Assembly: GCA_002839315.1 (NCBI GenBank)
Contig: PGXV01000001.1
Coordinates: forward strand, 310,001-374,000
Origin: Spirochaetae bacterium HGW-Spirochaetae-3
Lineage (GTDB): Bacteria; Spirochaetota; Spirochaetia; Treponematales; UBA12059
Direction of reading: 5' to 3'
DNA: 64,000 bases
The translations under genes were made by a program, and so were the position numbers. The notes beneath the pieces were generated by a model. The model was not told the DNA's origin. It ran no database searches and was given only the letters and a program-made list of their open reading frames with translations. Numbering within the stretch: position 1 is the stretch's first letter; the number at the start of each line of letters is the position of its first letter. Positions 1 through 8,936 of this stretch are shown piece by piece.

Positions 1-1
1 G

Positions 2-136
2 GCCGGTACGGTACAGGACTACATCGGGCAGCTTCTCGCGAAGCAACGCGAGAACGAGTTCCTCAAGAAGACCTTCGGCGAACTGTTCGCCAAGCTGAGG
101 GGCCAGGCCGAGATCAAGATCATCGGAAAGCCCTGA
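2..136 (+). CDS. C-terminal end of a possible parvulin/SurA-like peptidyl-prolyl isomerase (partial)
   Basis: An open frame enters from the left edge and stops at 134-136, one base before the nusB start codon. Only 44 residues are visible. They are charged and helical (pattern around QLLAKQREN and FLKKTFGEL) and end in AEIKIIGKP. Long helices closing with an 'AEIKI' strand are typical of the C-terminus of SurA/PpiC-type periplasmic isomerases, and such genes occur beside nusB in treponemes. No catalytic domain is in view, so the identification is inference. The single-base gap to nusB indicates one operon. Confidence 0.5.
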   Translation, partial: AGTVQDYIGQLLAKQRENEFLKKTFGELFAKLRGQAEIKIIGKP

Positions 137-137
137 G

Positions 138-563
138 ATGGCTTCGCGTAGAAAGGCGAGAATAGTCGCGTTCCAGGCGCTCTACGCGTGGGACGCGTCA
201 TCGATGGGGTTCGACGAATTGCTCTCGTTCTCATGGCTGGGTGAAGACAGCGCGGCTAGTACAGACGAAGAGTTGAAGACCTTCGCTGGATTGATCGTGT
301 CCGGCACCATAGAGAATATCGAGGCGATCGACCTACTTATAAAGAAGCACCTCGATCATTGGGCCTTCGAGCGTCTAAAGAAGGTCGACCTGGCCATACT
401 CCGGGTCTCCGTCTATTCGCTCGTGTTCCAGTCGGACATCCCCGTCCAGATAACCATCGACGAGGCGATAGAGATAGCCAAGGAATACGGCGCAGAGGAT
501 TCGTACCGCTTTATCAACGGCGTTCTGGATGCCGTATGGAAAGAACGCGAATCCGCGAGCTGA
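138..563 (+). CDS. nusB: Transcription antitermination factor NusB
   Basis: 141 residues, the usual NusB length. The N-terminus (ASRRKARIVAFQALYAWD) is the family's helix 1, which contacts boxA RNA. The C-terminal half has the conserved region around FERLKKVDLAILRVSVYSL and the IDEAIEIAKEYG segment, ending in FINGVLDAV. NusB with NusE (S10) binds boxA in rRNA leader transcripts and prevents premature termination. The ATG lies one base after the upstream stop. The 3' end overlaps the next gene by 28 bases, so the genes are probably co-transcribed and translationally coupled. Confidence 0.95.
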   Translation: MASRRKARIVAFQALYAWDASSMGFDELLSFSWLGEDSAASTDEELKTFAGLIVSGTIENIEAIDLLIKKHLDHWAFERLKKVDLAILRVSVYSLVFQSDIPVQITIDEAIEIAKEYGAEDSYRFINGVLDAVWKERESAS

Positions 564-2119
564 CGCGCCGCGGCGGAGTCGCCGCCGCGGTCGCTATCTC
601 CTTGTCGCTTTTCGGCGCGTGCCGCGGAGCGGAGCCGTCCTTCGGCGCCCTTCTCGCCAAGATAGACGCGGATCCCGCGGCGGCGACGCGTTCCGCGTAC
701 CTCAACGCCGCCGCCCTCGCGTCCGGCACTGAGGAGCGCCTGCGCCTCCTGAAGCGAGCCTCCGCCCTCGATCCCGTTATATACGCCGATTCCGCCAGGG
801 AGATCATGGCGGCCGGGCCGGTATCGGAACCGGTAGCTATGGCCGTCCTCGACGCGTACCTCGGCGCGGGATGTTTTGAAGAGGCGCTGGCGCTTTTCGA
901 CGGGCCGCTCGATCCCGCCGATAAAGCGGCCGCACTCGCCGAGACGCTCGTCCTCGCCACGCGTACCGGGTATTCTCCCCCGCGGCAATCGGTCGATCGT
1001 TTAGTCCTATGCTCAGACGCGACGATGGACGGCAGATTCATGGAATCGGCCGCGGTAGATTCCATGCTTGAAGGCGATCGTCCAAGAGCCCGCGCGTTGC
1101 TCGACGACGCTACGAAATTCTCCGTGCGTAACGGGCGGCGTATTCCGTACCGGCTGCTATGGGACGCCGTCGCCGTCGAGGCCCTGTGCGACCGCGTTCC
1201 CGATCCGTCCGACCCCCTCGAAATATCGGTCGGCGCCGACGCGGAGTACCTGCGCGGGAATATCGCCTCCGCCTGCGCAGCCTACGCTGACTTGATAGGA
1301 CGATTCCCCTCGTGGTCGTGGAAACCCTACGCAGCGTTGGCCCGATCCGGCGTCCCCGTAGCCGACGAGTCTCCGTCGGAATGGCCGCATGCCTTAAAGG
1401 CAGATTCATACGCGGCGCTTTCGAACCCGACGAGGATAACGGCCAGGCTTTTTTCCGATATGGCCGAACGCTTCCCCGATTCTACGGGAGCGGCGCTGGA
1501 GCGAGCTCGCTGGCTCGCGTCAATCGGCCAGCGGGAACGGGCCGCCTCCGAAGCGGCGACCGTTTCCGGCGAGGCCGCCGCGATAGCGGGGGTGCGTTAC
1601 GGGCCGCTCGCGAGGGCCGTTCCCGATGCATTGCGCCTCGCGGCCGAGTATCCAGCCTCGCCGCGCGCAATAGACGAGGCGCTCGCTGCGTTAGCCAAGA
1701 GCGGCGCATGGGAGCGCTTCTCGGAAATCGCCGCCAGGAGCGCCGCTTCCGGTATCGAGACGGAACGATCGTGGTTCTGGCGCATCGTAGCCTATTCGTT
1801 ATCGGGCGATGCCATCGCGGCAGCCAAGGCAATCCGGGACTATGGGATCGAATCGGCGGGCTATCCCGGCGCGTACGATCTTGGTATTCTGGAACTGGCC
1901 GCGTCGCGACCGGCGAAGTCTGCCGCCGCGTTCGTACTCGCCGCCGGGCTGGCCGCGTCGCCCGAGGAACGCGCCGACGCGTACGTCATGGCGGGCGACG
2001 CCCTGAGGGCGACGGATAGCAGGGAAGACGCGAGATCGGCGTATGAGGCGGCGTTGAGCGCGTTTCCCGCATCGCGGGTGGCCAGGTCGCGCCTCGAACG
2101 ACTTACCATTGACGATTGA
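536..2119 (+). CDS. Lipoprotein with TPR-like alpha-helical repeats
   Basis: The frame is open from 359, but the ATG at 536 is the sensible start. It gives a basic N-terminus, a hydrophobic stretch and a lipobox LFGAC (lipidated Cys about residue 28). The remaining 500 residues are Ala-rich helices in repeated pairs (for example EEALALFDGPLD and DAYVMAGDALRATD), characteristic of TPR or Sel1-like solenoids, with the clearest TPR units near the C-terminus. The product is predicted to be lipid-anchored outside the cytoplasmic membrane and to act as a protein-binding scaffold. Partners are unknown. It overlaps nusB by 28 bases. Confidence 0.75.
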   Translation: MERTRIRELTRRGGVAAAVAISLSLFGACRGAEPSFGALLAKIDADPAAATRSAYLNAAALASGTEERLRLLKRASALDPVIYADSAREIMAAGPVSEPVAMAVLDAYLGAGCFEEALALFDGPLDPADKAAALAETLVLATRTGYSPPRQSVDRLVLCSDATMDGRFMESAAVDSMLEGDRPRARALLDDATKFSVRNGRRIPYRLLWDAVAVEALCDRVPDPSDPLEISVGADAEYLRGNIASACAAYADLIGRFPSWSWKPYAALARSGVPVADESPSEWPHALKADSYAALSNPTRITARLFSDMAERFPDSTGAALERARWLASIGQRERAASEAATVSGEAAAIAGVRYGPLARAVPDALRLAAEYPASPRAIDEALAALAKSGAWERFSEIAARSAASGIETERSWFWRIVAYSLSGDAIAAAKAIRDYGIESAGYPGAYDLGILELAASRPAKSAAAFVLAAGLAASPEERADAYVMAGDALRATDSREDARSAYEAALSAFPASRVARSRLERLTIDD

Positions 2120-2173
2120 TCGTCCCGCGCGTCGCGGAGCGATAGGGGCTACCGAGCCCGGAAAGGTTACTTC

Positions 2174-2932
2174 GTGATCCGCTTAAAGAATGAGACTCAG
2201 TTGGCCGGCATACGGGCGTCGTGCGCGTTGCTGTCCAGGATGTACGCGGAACTGCGGCCGCTGATAGTAGAAGGCGTCGCTACCATCGACCTTGACCGCT
2301 TCGCCGAGAAATTCATCCGCGATAACGGAGGGAAGCCCGCGTTCCTCCACTACGGAGATAAATCCAATCCGTTCCCCGCTACGCTGTGCATATCCATAAA
2401 CGAGGAAGTCATCCACGGTATCCCAGGCAAGCGCAGGGTTCTGCCGGGCGACGTTGTCGGGATAGACTGCGGCATAGACCTCGGAGGGTACTTCAGCGAC
2501 GCGGCCTTCAGCGTGCCCGTCCCTCCCGTAGCTCCCGAGACCGAGCGATTGTGCCGCGTCACGACGGAATGCCTGAACCGGGCCATCGCGGCCGTCAGGC
2601 CGGGCGCTCGAATCCATGACATATCCCGCGCCGTATTCTCGCACGCCAGGGCCAACGGTTTCGGAGTCGTCAGGCAATACTGCGGCCATGGCGTCGGATT
2701 CTCCCAGCACGAGGATCCCCAGGTTCCCAACTACGTGGGATCCGGCCCAAATCCGCGCGTCGTGCCCGGCATGGTGCTGGCGATAGAGCCGATGATCAAC
2801 GCCGGCGGCGACGGAGTCACCGAGCTCGACGACGGCTGGACGGTCGTTACGATGGACGGATCCGCCTCGGCCCATTTCGAGCATACGATAGCCGTGACGG
2901 CGGACGGCGCCGAGGTTCTCACCGCTTGGTGA
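2174..2932 (+). CDS. map: Methionine aminopeptidase, type I
   Basis: 252 residues with a pita-bread fold and no N-terminal zinc finger. All five metal ligands are visible: D98 and D109 (GIDCGIDLGGYFSD), H172 (CGHGVG), E205 (AIEPM) and E236 (HFEHT). The substrate-side H81 lies in VIHGIPG. The enzyme removes the initiator Met from new proteins when the second residue is small. It starts with GTG, preceded by an AAAGG Shine-Dalgarno 8 bases upstream. It lies 54 bases after the TPR lipoprotein gene, probably in the same transcription unit. Confidence 0.97.
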   Translation: MIRLKNETQLAGIRASCALLSRMYAELRPLIVEGVATIDLDRFAEKFIRDNGGKPAFLHYGDKSNPFPATLCISINEEVIHGIPGKRRVLPGDVVGIDCGIDLGGYFSDAAFSVPVPPVAPETERLCRVTTECLNRAIAAVRPGARIHDISRAVFSHARANGFGVVRQYCGHGVGFSQHEDPQVPNYVGSGPNPRVVPGMVLAIEPMINAGGDGVTELDDGWTVVTMDGSASAHFEHTIAVTADGAEVLTAW

Positions 2933-2976
2933 CACGACCTCCCCATATCCAGTAACCGATCGTAGGGCTACGGCAT

Positions 2977-3009
2977 TATATTAGTACGACGAACGGCCGA
3001 ACGGCCTTC
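2977..3009 (+). promoter_or_regulatory. Probable htrA promoter -10 and 5'-end hairpin
   Basis: A -10-like TATATT lies at 2977-2982 in the map-htrA gap, with no convincing -35. The expected transcript start is near 2989. The RNA from 2991 to 3009 can fold GAA-(C)-GGCC / GGCC-TTC with a GAAC loop, followed by CCTTTTTC. This could be a transcript-stabilising 5' hairpin or a weak attenuator ahead of htrA. The assignment rests on inspection only. Confidence 0.35.
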
Positions 3010-3041
3010 GATCCTTTTTCGATATTCCGGAGGTGCTTCAT

Positions 3042-4553
3042 ATGTCGCTAACCAAGAAGCTTTTCTCTAAGAAGATCTTCCTGATCAATCTAGTGCTCGT
3101 AGGCATAATGATAGGATTCGCCGCCGCCTTCGCCATACTGGCCAAGGCGCCGTCCTCTGAAGGCCCGGCGATAGCGCATGCCGATACCGCCGTTTCCAGG
3201 TCGGCGGACGTATCAGACGCGATCGCCCACGCGAAAGGCATACAGTCGGCCTTCAATAACGTCGCTCGCACGGTATTGCCTTCGGTGGTCGAGCTGGACG
3301 TCGTCGGCACATCGACGAGTCAGGGCGGCGATGAATTCCCGTGGCGTTTCTTCTTCGGCGATCCCAACCAGGCGCCGGACGAGAAGAGCGCGCCTAAAGA
3401 ATTCGAGGAACGCGGACTAGGTTCCGGAATTATCGTCAGGAAGACAGGGAAGACGGCCTATGTGCTGACGAATAACCACGTCGTTACCGGCGCGAAGGAA
3501 ATCACCGTGAAGCTCCACGACGAGCGTGAATTCGTCGGGACGGTCGTCGGCACCGATACGAGGCGGGACCTCGCCGTGGTTTCGTTCCAATCGACAGACG
3601 CGGACATCAGGCCCGCGAGGCTAGGGGATTCGGACGCGATCGAGGTAGGCGACTGGGCGATAGCCATCGGTAGCCCGTACGGCCTCTTCTCATCGGTCAC
3701 GGCGGGAATCGTCAGCGCCATAGGACGCGACGGCGGCCCCGAGGGTAACATCAGCGACTTCATCCAGACCGACGCGGCGATCAACCGCGGCAATTCCGGG
3801 GGCGCCCTCGCCAACATCGACGGCGAGGTAATCGGCATCAATACGTGGATCGCCTCTACCACCGGCGGTAGCGTCGGACTCGGGTTTTCCATCCCGATCA
3901 ATAACGCCGTCCGCGTCATCGACGATATCATCTCAAAGGGCGCCGTCAGGTACGGTTGGCTCGGCGTGCTTCTCTCGGATCTTCCCAAGCCCATGCTCGC
4001 CGAGCTCGGACTGGGCGATAGACACGGCGCGTTCATCGGCCACGTCTTCACCGACGGTCCCGCGGCCAAGGCCGGCGTCAGGCCCGGCGACTACGTGACG
4101 GAGATCGACGGTAAGGCCATCTCGACGCTCGACCAGCTCGTGCGGATCGTAGGCGACCTTCCCGTCGGCTCCAAGTCTATCTTCAAGGTAGTACGCGAAG
4201 GCAAGGTAGTAGAGCTCAAGGTGACGATCGACGAACGGAAGGAGGCGAGCGCCTCCGACTATTCGAAGCTGTGGCCGGGGCTCGAAGTGACCGCTATCAG
4301 CAATGAGATAACGGAGGCCAGAAAGCTTCAGAAGGGCGTCAAGGGCGTCATCGTGACGAGCGTCATCGCCAAGAGCCCCGCCTCTACCCTCGGCCTCAAG
4401 TTAGGCGACGTCATCACGGCTATCAACGACAAGGCCGTCGACGGACCGGCCGCCTACTACCGGATGCTCAACGCTCCCGACGGCCAGAAGATGCAATTCA
4501 CCGTGCTGCGCGATGGCCAGACCCTGACTACGCTTGCGCTCATACGCAAGTAA
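3042..4553 (+). CDS. htrA: HtrA/DegP-family periplasmic serine protease with two PDZ domains
   Basis: The ATG at 3042 is chosen over GTG 3033 because GGAGG sits 8 bases upstream of it. Residues 12-34 form an uncleaved or cleaved hydrophobic signal/anchor. The trypsin-like domain carries the triad H146 (TNNHVV), D176 (RRDLAVV) and S252 (NRGNSGGA). PDZ1 covers roughly residues 300-395 and PDZ2 about 415-500. At 503 residues it matches DegP/DegQ. Such proteases degrade or refold damaged envelope proteins, with the PDZ domains controlling oligomer state and substrate capture. A phosphoribosyltransferase gene follows after 30 bases. Confidence 0.95.
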   Translation: MSLTKKLFSKKIFLINLVLVGIMIGFAAAFAILAKAPSSEGPAIAHADTAVSRSADVSDAIAHAKGIQSAFNNVARTVLPSVVELDVVGTSTSQGGDEFPWRFFFGDPNQAPDEKSAPKEFEERGLGSGIIVRKTGKTAYVLTNNHVVTGAKEITVKLHDEREFVGTVVGTDTRRDLAVVSFQSTDADIRPARLGDSDAIEVGDWAIAIGSPYGLFSSVTAGIVSAIGRDGGPEGNISDFIQTDAAINRGNSGGALANIDGEVIGINTWIASTTGGSVGLGFSIPINNAVRVIDDIISKGAVRYGWLGVLLSDLPKPMLAELGLGDRHGAFIGHVFTDGPAAKAGVRPGDYVTEIDGKAISTLDQLVRIVGDLPVGSKSIFKVVREGKVVELKVTIDERKEASASDYSKLWPGLEVTAISNEITEARKLQKGVKGVIVTSVIAKSPASTLGLKLGDVITAINDKAVDGPAAYYRMLNAPDGQKMQFTVLRDGQTLTTLALIRK

Positions 4554-4583
4554 TGCTACAGTAAGGAACAAAGAGAGGTTCCG

Positions 4584-5189
4584 ATGAGCAAGGAATTCAT
4601 ATCGTACAACGAGGTGCGCAATAATGCTCTCAAGCTCGCGCATCGCATACACCTTGACGGATTCATTCCCGATATCATCTACGTATCCTTGCGCGGCGGA
4701 GCCTATCTCGGCAACGTTATGTCGGAGTACTTCAAGGCCGTCAGGAACGACGCCAGGCCGGTATTCTACGCCGCCGTAGTCGCCAGGTCCTATACCGACG
4801 TCCGCAAGCAGGAACAGGTCAGGGTCGACGGCTGGACCTACAGCCCCGAGTACCTGAGGAACGGCGACAAGGTGCTGCTCGTCGACGATATCTACGATAC
4901 CGGCCGCACCATAAACCATCTCGCTAGCATAATCCTCGAGAAGGGAGTGCCTCGGCGCGACCTGAAGATAGCGGTACACGATTACAAGATAGTCGATTAC
5001 CGCGGCGAGCAGCTGTCCATAAAGCCGGATTACTGGTGCAGGAAGCACGAGATAAAGACGCCGGAGGACGAGCGCTGGATACACTATATGAGCCACGAGC
5101 TCGTAGGCCTTACCGAGGAAGAACTCAGGGAGCACTACTACCCGGAGGATCCGGAGCTCCAGGAGATCCTCTCCGTGCTGAAGGGCTAA
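4584..5189 (+). CDS. Phosphoribosyltransferase (hypoxanthine/xanthine type family)
   Basis: 201 residues with the type I PRTase fold. The PRPP-binding loop VLLVDDIYDTGRT (around residues 93-105) has the paired acidic residues, and the earlier YVSLRGGAYLG is the PPi loop. A C-terminal extension with WCRKHE and a Glu-rich tail is unlike standard Hpt. It resembles archaeal/bacterial proteins annotated as hypoxanthine or xanthine phosphoribosyltransferase, which form nucleotides from a purine base and PRPP. Substrate cannot be fixed from sequence. The stop codon overlaps the ATG of the next gene (TAATG), suggesting coupling. Confidence 0.8.
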   Translation: MSKEFISYNEVRNNALKLAHRIHLDGFIPDIIYVSLRGGAYLGNVMSEYFKAVRNDARPVFYAAVVARSYTDVRKQEQVRVDGWTYSPEYLRNGDKVLLVDDIYDTGRTINHLASIILEKGVPRRDLKIAVHDYKIVDYRGEQLSIKPDYWCRKHEIKTPEDERWIHYMSHELVGLTEEELREHYYPEDPELQEILSVLKG

Positions 5190-8100
5190 TGACGGGTAAA
5201 CGATTCCCGATACTCTGCGCGGTCGCCGTCATGGCGGCCGCGTTTTGCCATGCCGAGCCTGCGGCTCTGCCGGAAGAGGTACTGCCGGGCGTCATGGGCC
5301 CGAGACAGGGCGCCTACGCCGAGGCTCAGGTGCTTATTCCCGCGACGCTGGCGACCGGAACCATGGCGCGCTATCGTTTTTCCGGGCAAGGAACATGGAT
5401 AGCCTTCGACCGACCCTTATACCTTTCCGCGTTCTCCGGTGAAGAACGTACCTACGCGATAGAGTTCCTCCTGCCGGACCGATCGGCCCCGGCCGGCTTA
5501 ACCTATTCGATCGACCTACGATCTCCGGAACCGCCGTCGTTCACGGTTGAGCAGGGAGACGTCGGACCCGTCCTCCGCCTATCGGTCGACGGTTCAGACG
5601 ATATCAGGCTCAGCGTAGACGGGGCGCCTTTCGAATCGGTTCGGCCCGGGGAAATCCTCGAGTATTTCGCTCCGAGCGACTCCACGCGTATCGTGGTCGC
5701 CTCGGCGTACACCGTAGATCCGGTCGGTAACGCGTCGCGCCTGACTACGGGCCGATGGCGCTTGCATCCCGAGGGGCTCGTCCCCTCGTACCCGCTCGTC
5801 CCGTACCCCGGGGCTAGCGCCGTCTACCGCGACGCCTCCATCTCGCCGACGATCGCCGAGCTGACCGATCTGGCGGGTTCCGCGCGCCTTACGGTACGCG
5901 CGCCCGAGGGGGCACTGCCGTGCGCGGCCGTAAACGCGTCGAACCCGTTCGAGTCTACGGCGGCCTTCGTCGAGCTGTCGGGTACGCAACCGACAGCTTC
6001 CTGCGAGATTCCTTTCCCGTGGGGCTATGAACGGCCTATCGTCGTGTACTACGGCTACGTCGAGGGCGGCGTCCTGCACGTAGCGCCGGAGCCGATAAGC
6101 CTGAAGCCGCGATTCACCGCGGAAGAGTCGCCCGATACGCCGACGCCCCCCGTCACACCCGCCGTCGTCCTCGAGGGCTCGACCGCTCTCGTGGATTGGC
6201 CCGCGAGCCCCTGGACCGTCATGTATTCGGTAGGCGATACACCGTTCGCCGCTTATGAGGCTCCGTTCCGAGTCGATCTGGGCGACGCCGTTACAGGCCT
6301 GCGCTATTACGCGCTCGGGCCCTACGGATCCAGATCCGCCATGGGCGTCATGAAGCTACCGGCCCGCCGCGCCGTTATCGATCCCGCGCTCGCTGGCGTC
6401 GCCCATGGCGCGAGCTACGGCACCGCGGTGACCGCGCTTCCCTTGGGGGAAAGCCGGATTCGCTATTCTTCATCCGAGGGCGACGAGCCGCCTCCGCCAG
6501 TAAGCGAACGGAGCCCGTCGCTCGGTACGGCCGGGCTACGTTTCGAGGGTAGGCCCGGCGAGGAAGTACGATACCGGCTTCGCCTCGTAGCCGAGACGCC
6601 CGGGGCCGACGCCGGATTCGATCCGGCTCGATATTCGGAACGCTTTGTAAGCTTTACCGTAGACAGGAAGCCTCCTCCGATCCCCGAAGCCGCCCACGGG
6701 CTACGTAGCTATTCGTCCTCGGATTCTTTCGTTTCTTTCATGCCCCAGGATGGGTCGATATTCGTTTCGGTTTCCGAGGAGGGCGACGGCCCCTTCGTTC
6801 CGTATGAAGGCCCGACGGCGATTAACGGATCCGACGAGGGACGCAGGCGATTCGTCATCAGGGCCTACGCCGAGGACGAATTCGGCAACCGTTCGGCCGA
6901 AATGAAGCCCCTCGGCCTTCTGATCGACCGATCGTCGCTGTACGCCGATCCCCGGGGACGACCCGGTGCGTCTGGATCACCCGACGATCCTATCCCGTAC
7001 CTGGACGACGCGATCGATGCGGCTCAGGCCGCGGGCAAGCGCTTCGTCTATCTTCGCGGCGCGATGCCTCTCCGCAGGACCGTCGTCGTTACGACCCGAC
7101 TCGCCATAGCCGGCGGCTTCGACGAAGGGTGGAACGAATCGGGCTCCGCGGTCGCGGAGATACGGGCGAGCGTCGCGCCGTCATCCGCTGCCTACGCCTT
7201 CGTCGTAGACGGCGGAGAGCTGAGCCTTTCGTCGATAGACGTCTACATGAAGGAAGAAGGCCGAGGCGGCATCATCCTGGCCAGAACGGGCTCGGTCTCG
7301 GTACGCCGTTCCGCGCTCAGGCTGTCCGGGGGCGTCGAGATGGCCGCTATCAAATCGACCGGAGCGTCCGTCCGTCTCGAATCTTCGTCGATACGGCTCG
7401 AGTCCACGGTGACGGGCCGAGGCGTCGACGTCAGCGGCGCGGCGCTTTCGATTTCTGATTCCACGATCGCCTGCGATCCGTCGGTCCGGCTGTTCGACGC
7501 CGTCAGGGTCAACGAAGGACAGGCCGACATAGCGGGACTCAGGATCGACGCCTCTCCCTCGCAGTCCTTATCGGCTATTAGCGCGACGCGCTCGAGGGTG
7601 GGCGTCGCGCGTTCCGTCCTCTTCGTCGACGGCGGAGCCTCCTCATGCAGGTTGTTCGGCGCAAGCGCCTCGAGCCTGTTGGTTTCATCCGTATACGTCG
7701 ACGTATCGTGGAAGGGTTCGGTAGAGGCGTTCAGCGCGTCTTCCGGATCGACCGTTCGCATCGCTCACGTAACGTCGGTAGTCCGATCGCCCAAGGCGGT
7801 TTTCGCGGCGTCTTCCGGATCGTCCGTCGAGCTGAAGAACTCGATAGCGGAATTCTACGGCGGCGACTCGGCTTTCCTTCGAAGCGATTCCGCCCAGGCC
7901 GTCGGGTCCGTCGCCGCTAATTGCCTGTGGGGATTCGCCCGCCTCGTCGAGGGACGTTCGCCTATCGGCGCCATCTCGGTCGCCGCGATGGCCGAGCTTA
8001 ATCGGTACGCCGGCAACGAAAGACCGAACGTGACCGAGGCGCCCGACAAGACGTTCTACGCCTCCGTAAAGGGGCTCATGAGGCTGTCGCCGTCATCGGC

Positions 8101-8206
8101 ATGCGTCGACTCGGGCGTAGTCCTCGGATGGATCGCCCCCGTTGACCTGCTCGGCTCGGCGCGCGGCGCCGAGAACCCGCCAGACATAGGCGCCGAGGAA
8201 TTGTAG
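5189..8206 (+). CDS. Large secreted protein with predicted C-terminal beta-helix
   Basis: The frame is open from 5036, but the ATG at 5189 gives an N-terminal signal peptide (basic MTGKR, hydrophobic core, probable cleavage after CHA near residue 22) and overlaps the previous stop. It is about 1005 residues. Residues 25-580 look like beta-sandwich modules, with repeated 'YSVGDTPF..YEAPFRV' and 'SVSEEGDGPFVPYEGP' type strands. From about 590 there is a DUF1565/pectin-lyase-like entry (YADPRGRPGASGSPDDPIP then a DAA..G.. helix). Ser/Val-rich coils follow, as in right-handed beta-helices. Probably outer-membrane or surface associated. No catalytic motif was recognised. Confidence 0.7.
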   Translation: MTGKRFPILCAVAVMAAAFCHAEPAALPEEVLPGVMGPRQGAYAEAQVLIPATLATGTMARYRFSGQGTWIAFDRPLYLSAFSGEERTYAIEFLLPDRSAPAGLTYSIDLRSPEPPSFTVEQGDVGPVLRLSVDGSDDIRLSVDGAPFESVRPGEILEYFAPSDSTRIVVASAYTVDPVGNASRLTTGRWRLHPEGLVPSYPLVPYPGASAVYRDASISPTIAELTDLAGSARLTVRAPEGALPCAAVNASNPFESTAAFVELSGTQPTASCEIPFPWGYERPIVVYYGYVEGGVLHVAPEPISLKPRFTAEESPDTPTPPVTPAVVLEGSTALVDWPASPWTVMYSVGDTPFAAYEAPFRVDLGDAVTGLRYYALGPYGSRSAMGVMKLPARRAVIDPALAGVAHGASYGTAVTALPLGESRIRYSSSEGDEPPPPVSERSPSLGTAGLRFEGRPGEEVRYRLRLVAETPGADAGFDPARYSERFVSFTVDRKPPPIPEAAHGLRSYSSSDSFVSFMPQDGSIFVSVSEEGDGPFVPYEGPTAINGSDEGRRRFVIRAYAEDEFGNRSAEMKPLGLLIDRSSLYADPRGRPGASGSPDDPIPYLDDAIDAAQAAGKRFVYLRGAMPLRRTVVVTTRLAIAGGFDEGWNESGSAVAEIRASVAPSSAAYAFVVDGGELSLSSIDVYMKEEGRGGIILARTGSVSVRRSALRLSGGVEMAAIKSTGASVRLESSSIRLESTVTGRGVDVSGAALSISDSTIACDPSVRLFDAVRVNEGQADIAGLRIDASPSQSLSAISATRSRVGVARSVLFVDGGASSCRLFGASASSLLVSSVYVDVSWKGSVEAFSASSGSTVRIAHVTSVVRSPKAVFAASSGSSVELKNSIAEFYGGDSAFLRSDSAQAVGSVAANCLWGFARLVEGRSPIGAISVAAMAELNRYAGNERPNVTEAPDKTFYASVKGLMRLSPSSACVDSGVVLGWIAPVDLLGSARGAENPPDIGAEEL

Positions 8207-8210
8207 CCGG

Positions 8211-8894
8211 CTATTTCTCTTCCGACTCCGCGTACGCCCGAATCAGGTGTACCGGCGCCGCGGACAGGAACTCGGACTCCACGACGTGGCCGCCGCAGAC
8301 GCCTCGCGAGGCGAACAACGATGCATCATGATCGTCGACGCTATAGTCGGCCTGCCCATCCTCGACGTGGACTACGATGAATCCTCTCTCGGAGGCGTCC
8401 CTGGCGGTGGTGTCGACGCATTGGCTCGTAGCCAATCCCGTCATCACGACCGCCCCTACGCCCCTGGCCCGTAATTCCCTCTCTAGCATAGGCGACGAGA
8501 ATCCTGAATAGCCGGATTTATCTATGACGACGTCTCCAGGGCCGGGCGCTATCTCGGGCGCGATGTCGGCCCATGGATCGCCGGATAGCGGATAGGCGTC
8601 GTCGAAACCCGCCTCGCGAGCAGAGGACCAGAACGTCCTGAAGAATCTATGCAGGTCCGAACGCTGCTGGTCCTGCGCGCAGAGGCGAAGGTAAACGGTC
8701 GGCCAGCCTATGGCGCCGAACGCCGCCTTAAGCCTGGAAACTGCGGGGAAAACCGATGCTCGTACCCGATCGCCGATGTACGACATGCTTCCGGGCCAGC
8801 ACTTCTCCGAGTACGTATAGAGCGACGAGCCCGGTTCCAGATAATATCGCTGGACGTCGACGACGATGAGCGCGGCGACAACGTTTCGAATCAT
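8211..8894 (-). CDS. Isochorismatase-family cysteine hydrolase
   Basis: 227 residues with the alpha/beta fold of the nicotinamidase/isochorismatase family. The D-K-C catalytic set is visible: D13 (LIVVDVQ), K126 (VVIDKSGYSGF) and C159 (ATSQCVDTTARDA). The cis-peptide region before the cysteine is conserved. Family members hydrolyse amides or vinyl ethers such as nicotinamide, carbamates or isochorismate, and the substrate here is unknown. The start has GGAGG 8 bases upstream. It converges on the beta-helix protein gene with a 4-base gap, and glgC lies upstream on the same strand. Confidence 0.85.
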   Translation of the reverse strand: MIRNVVAALIVVDVQRYYLEPGSSLYTYSEKCWPGSMSYIGDRVRASVFPAVSRLKAAFGAIGWPTVYLRLCAQDQQRSDLHRFFRTFWSSAREAGFDDAYPLSGDPWADIAPEIAPGPGDVVIDKSGYSGFSSPMLERELRARGVGAVVMTGLATSQCVDTTARDASERGFIVVHVEDGQADYSVDDHDASLFASRGVCGGHVVESEFLSAAPVHLIRAYAESEEK

Positions 8895-8936
8895 AGGGAA
8901 AGCCTCCCGGGCGCCATAGCGTCCTTTTTAAAATTA

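Noticed and set aside
359-535. N-terminal extension of the TPR lipoprotein frame back to 359
   Set aside because: It lies wholly inside nusB in another frame; the ATG at 536 gives a proper lipoprotein signal peptide.
5036-5188. Upstream extension of the beta-helix protein frame
   Set aside because: It overlaps the phosphoribosyltransferase gene; ATG 5189 gives a clean signal peptide and a TAATG junction.
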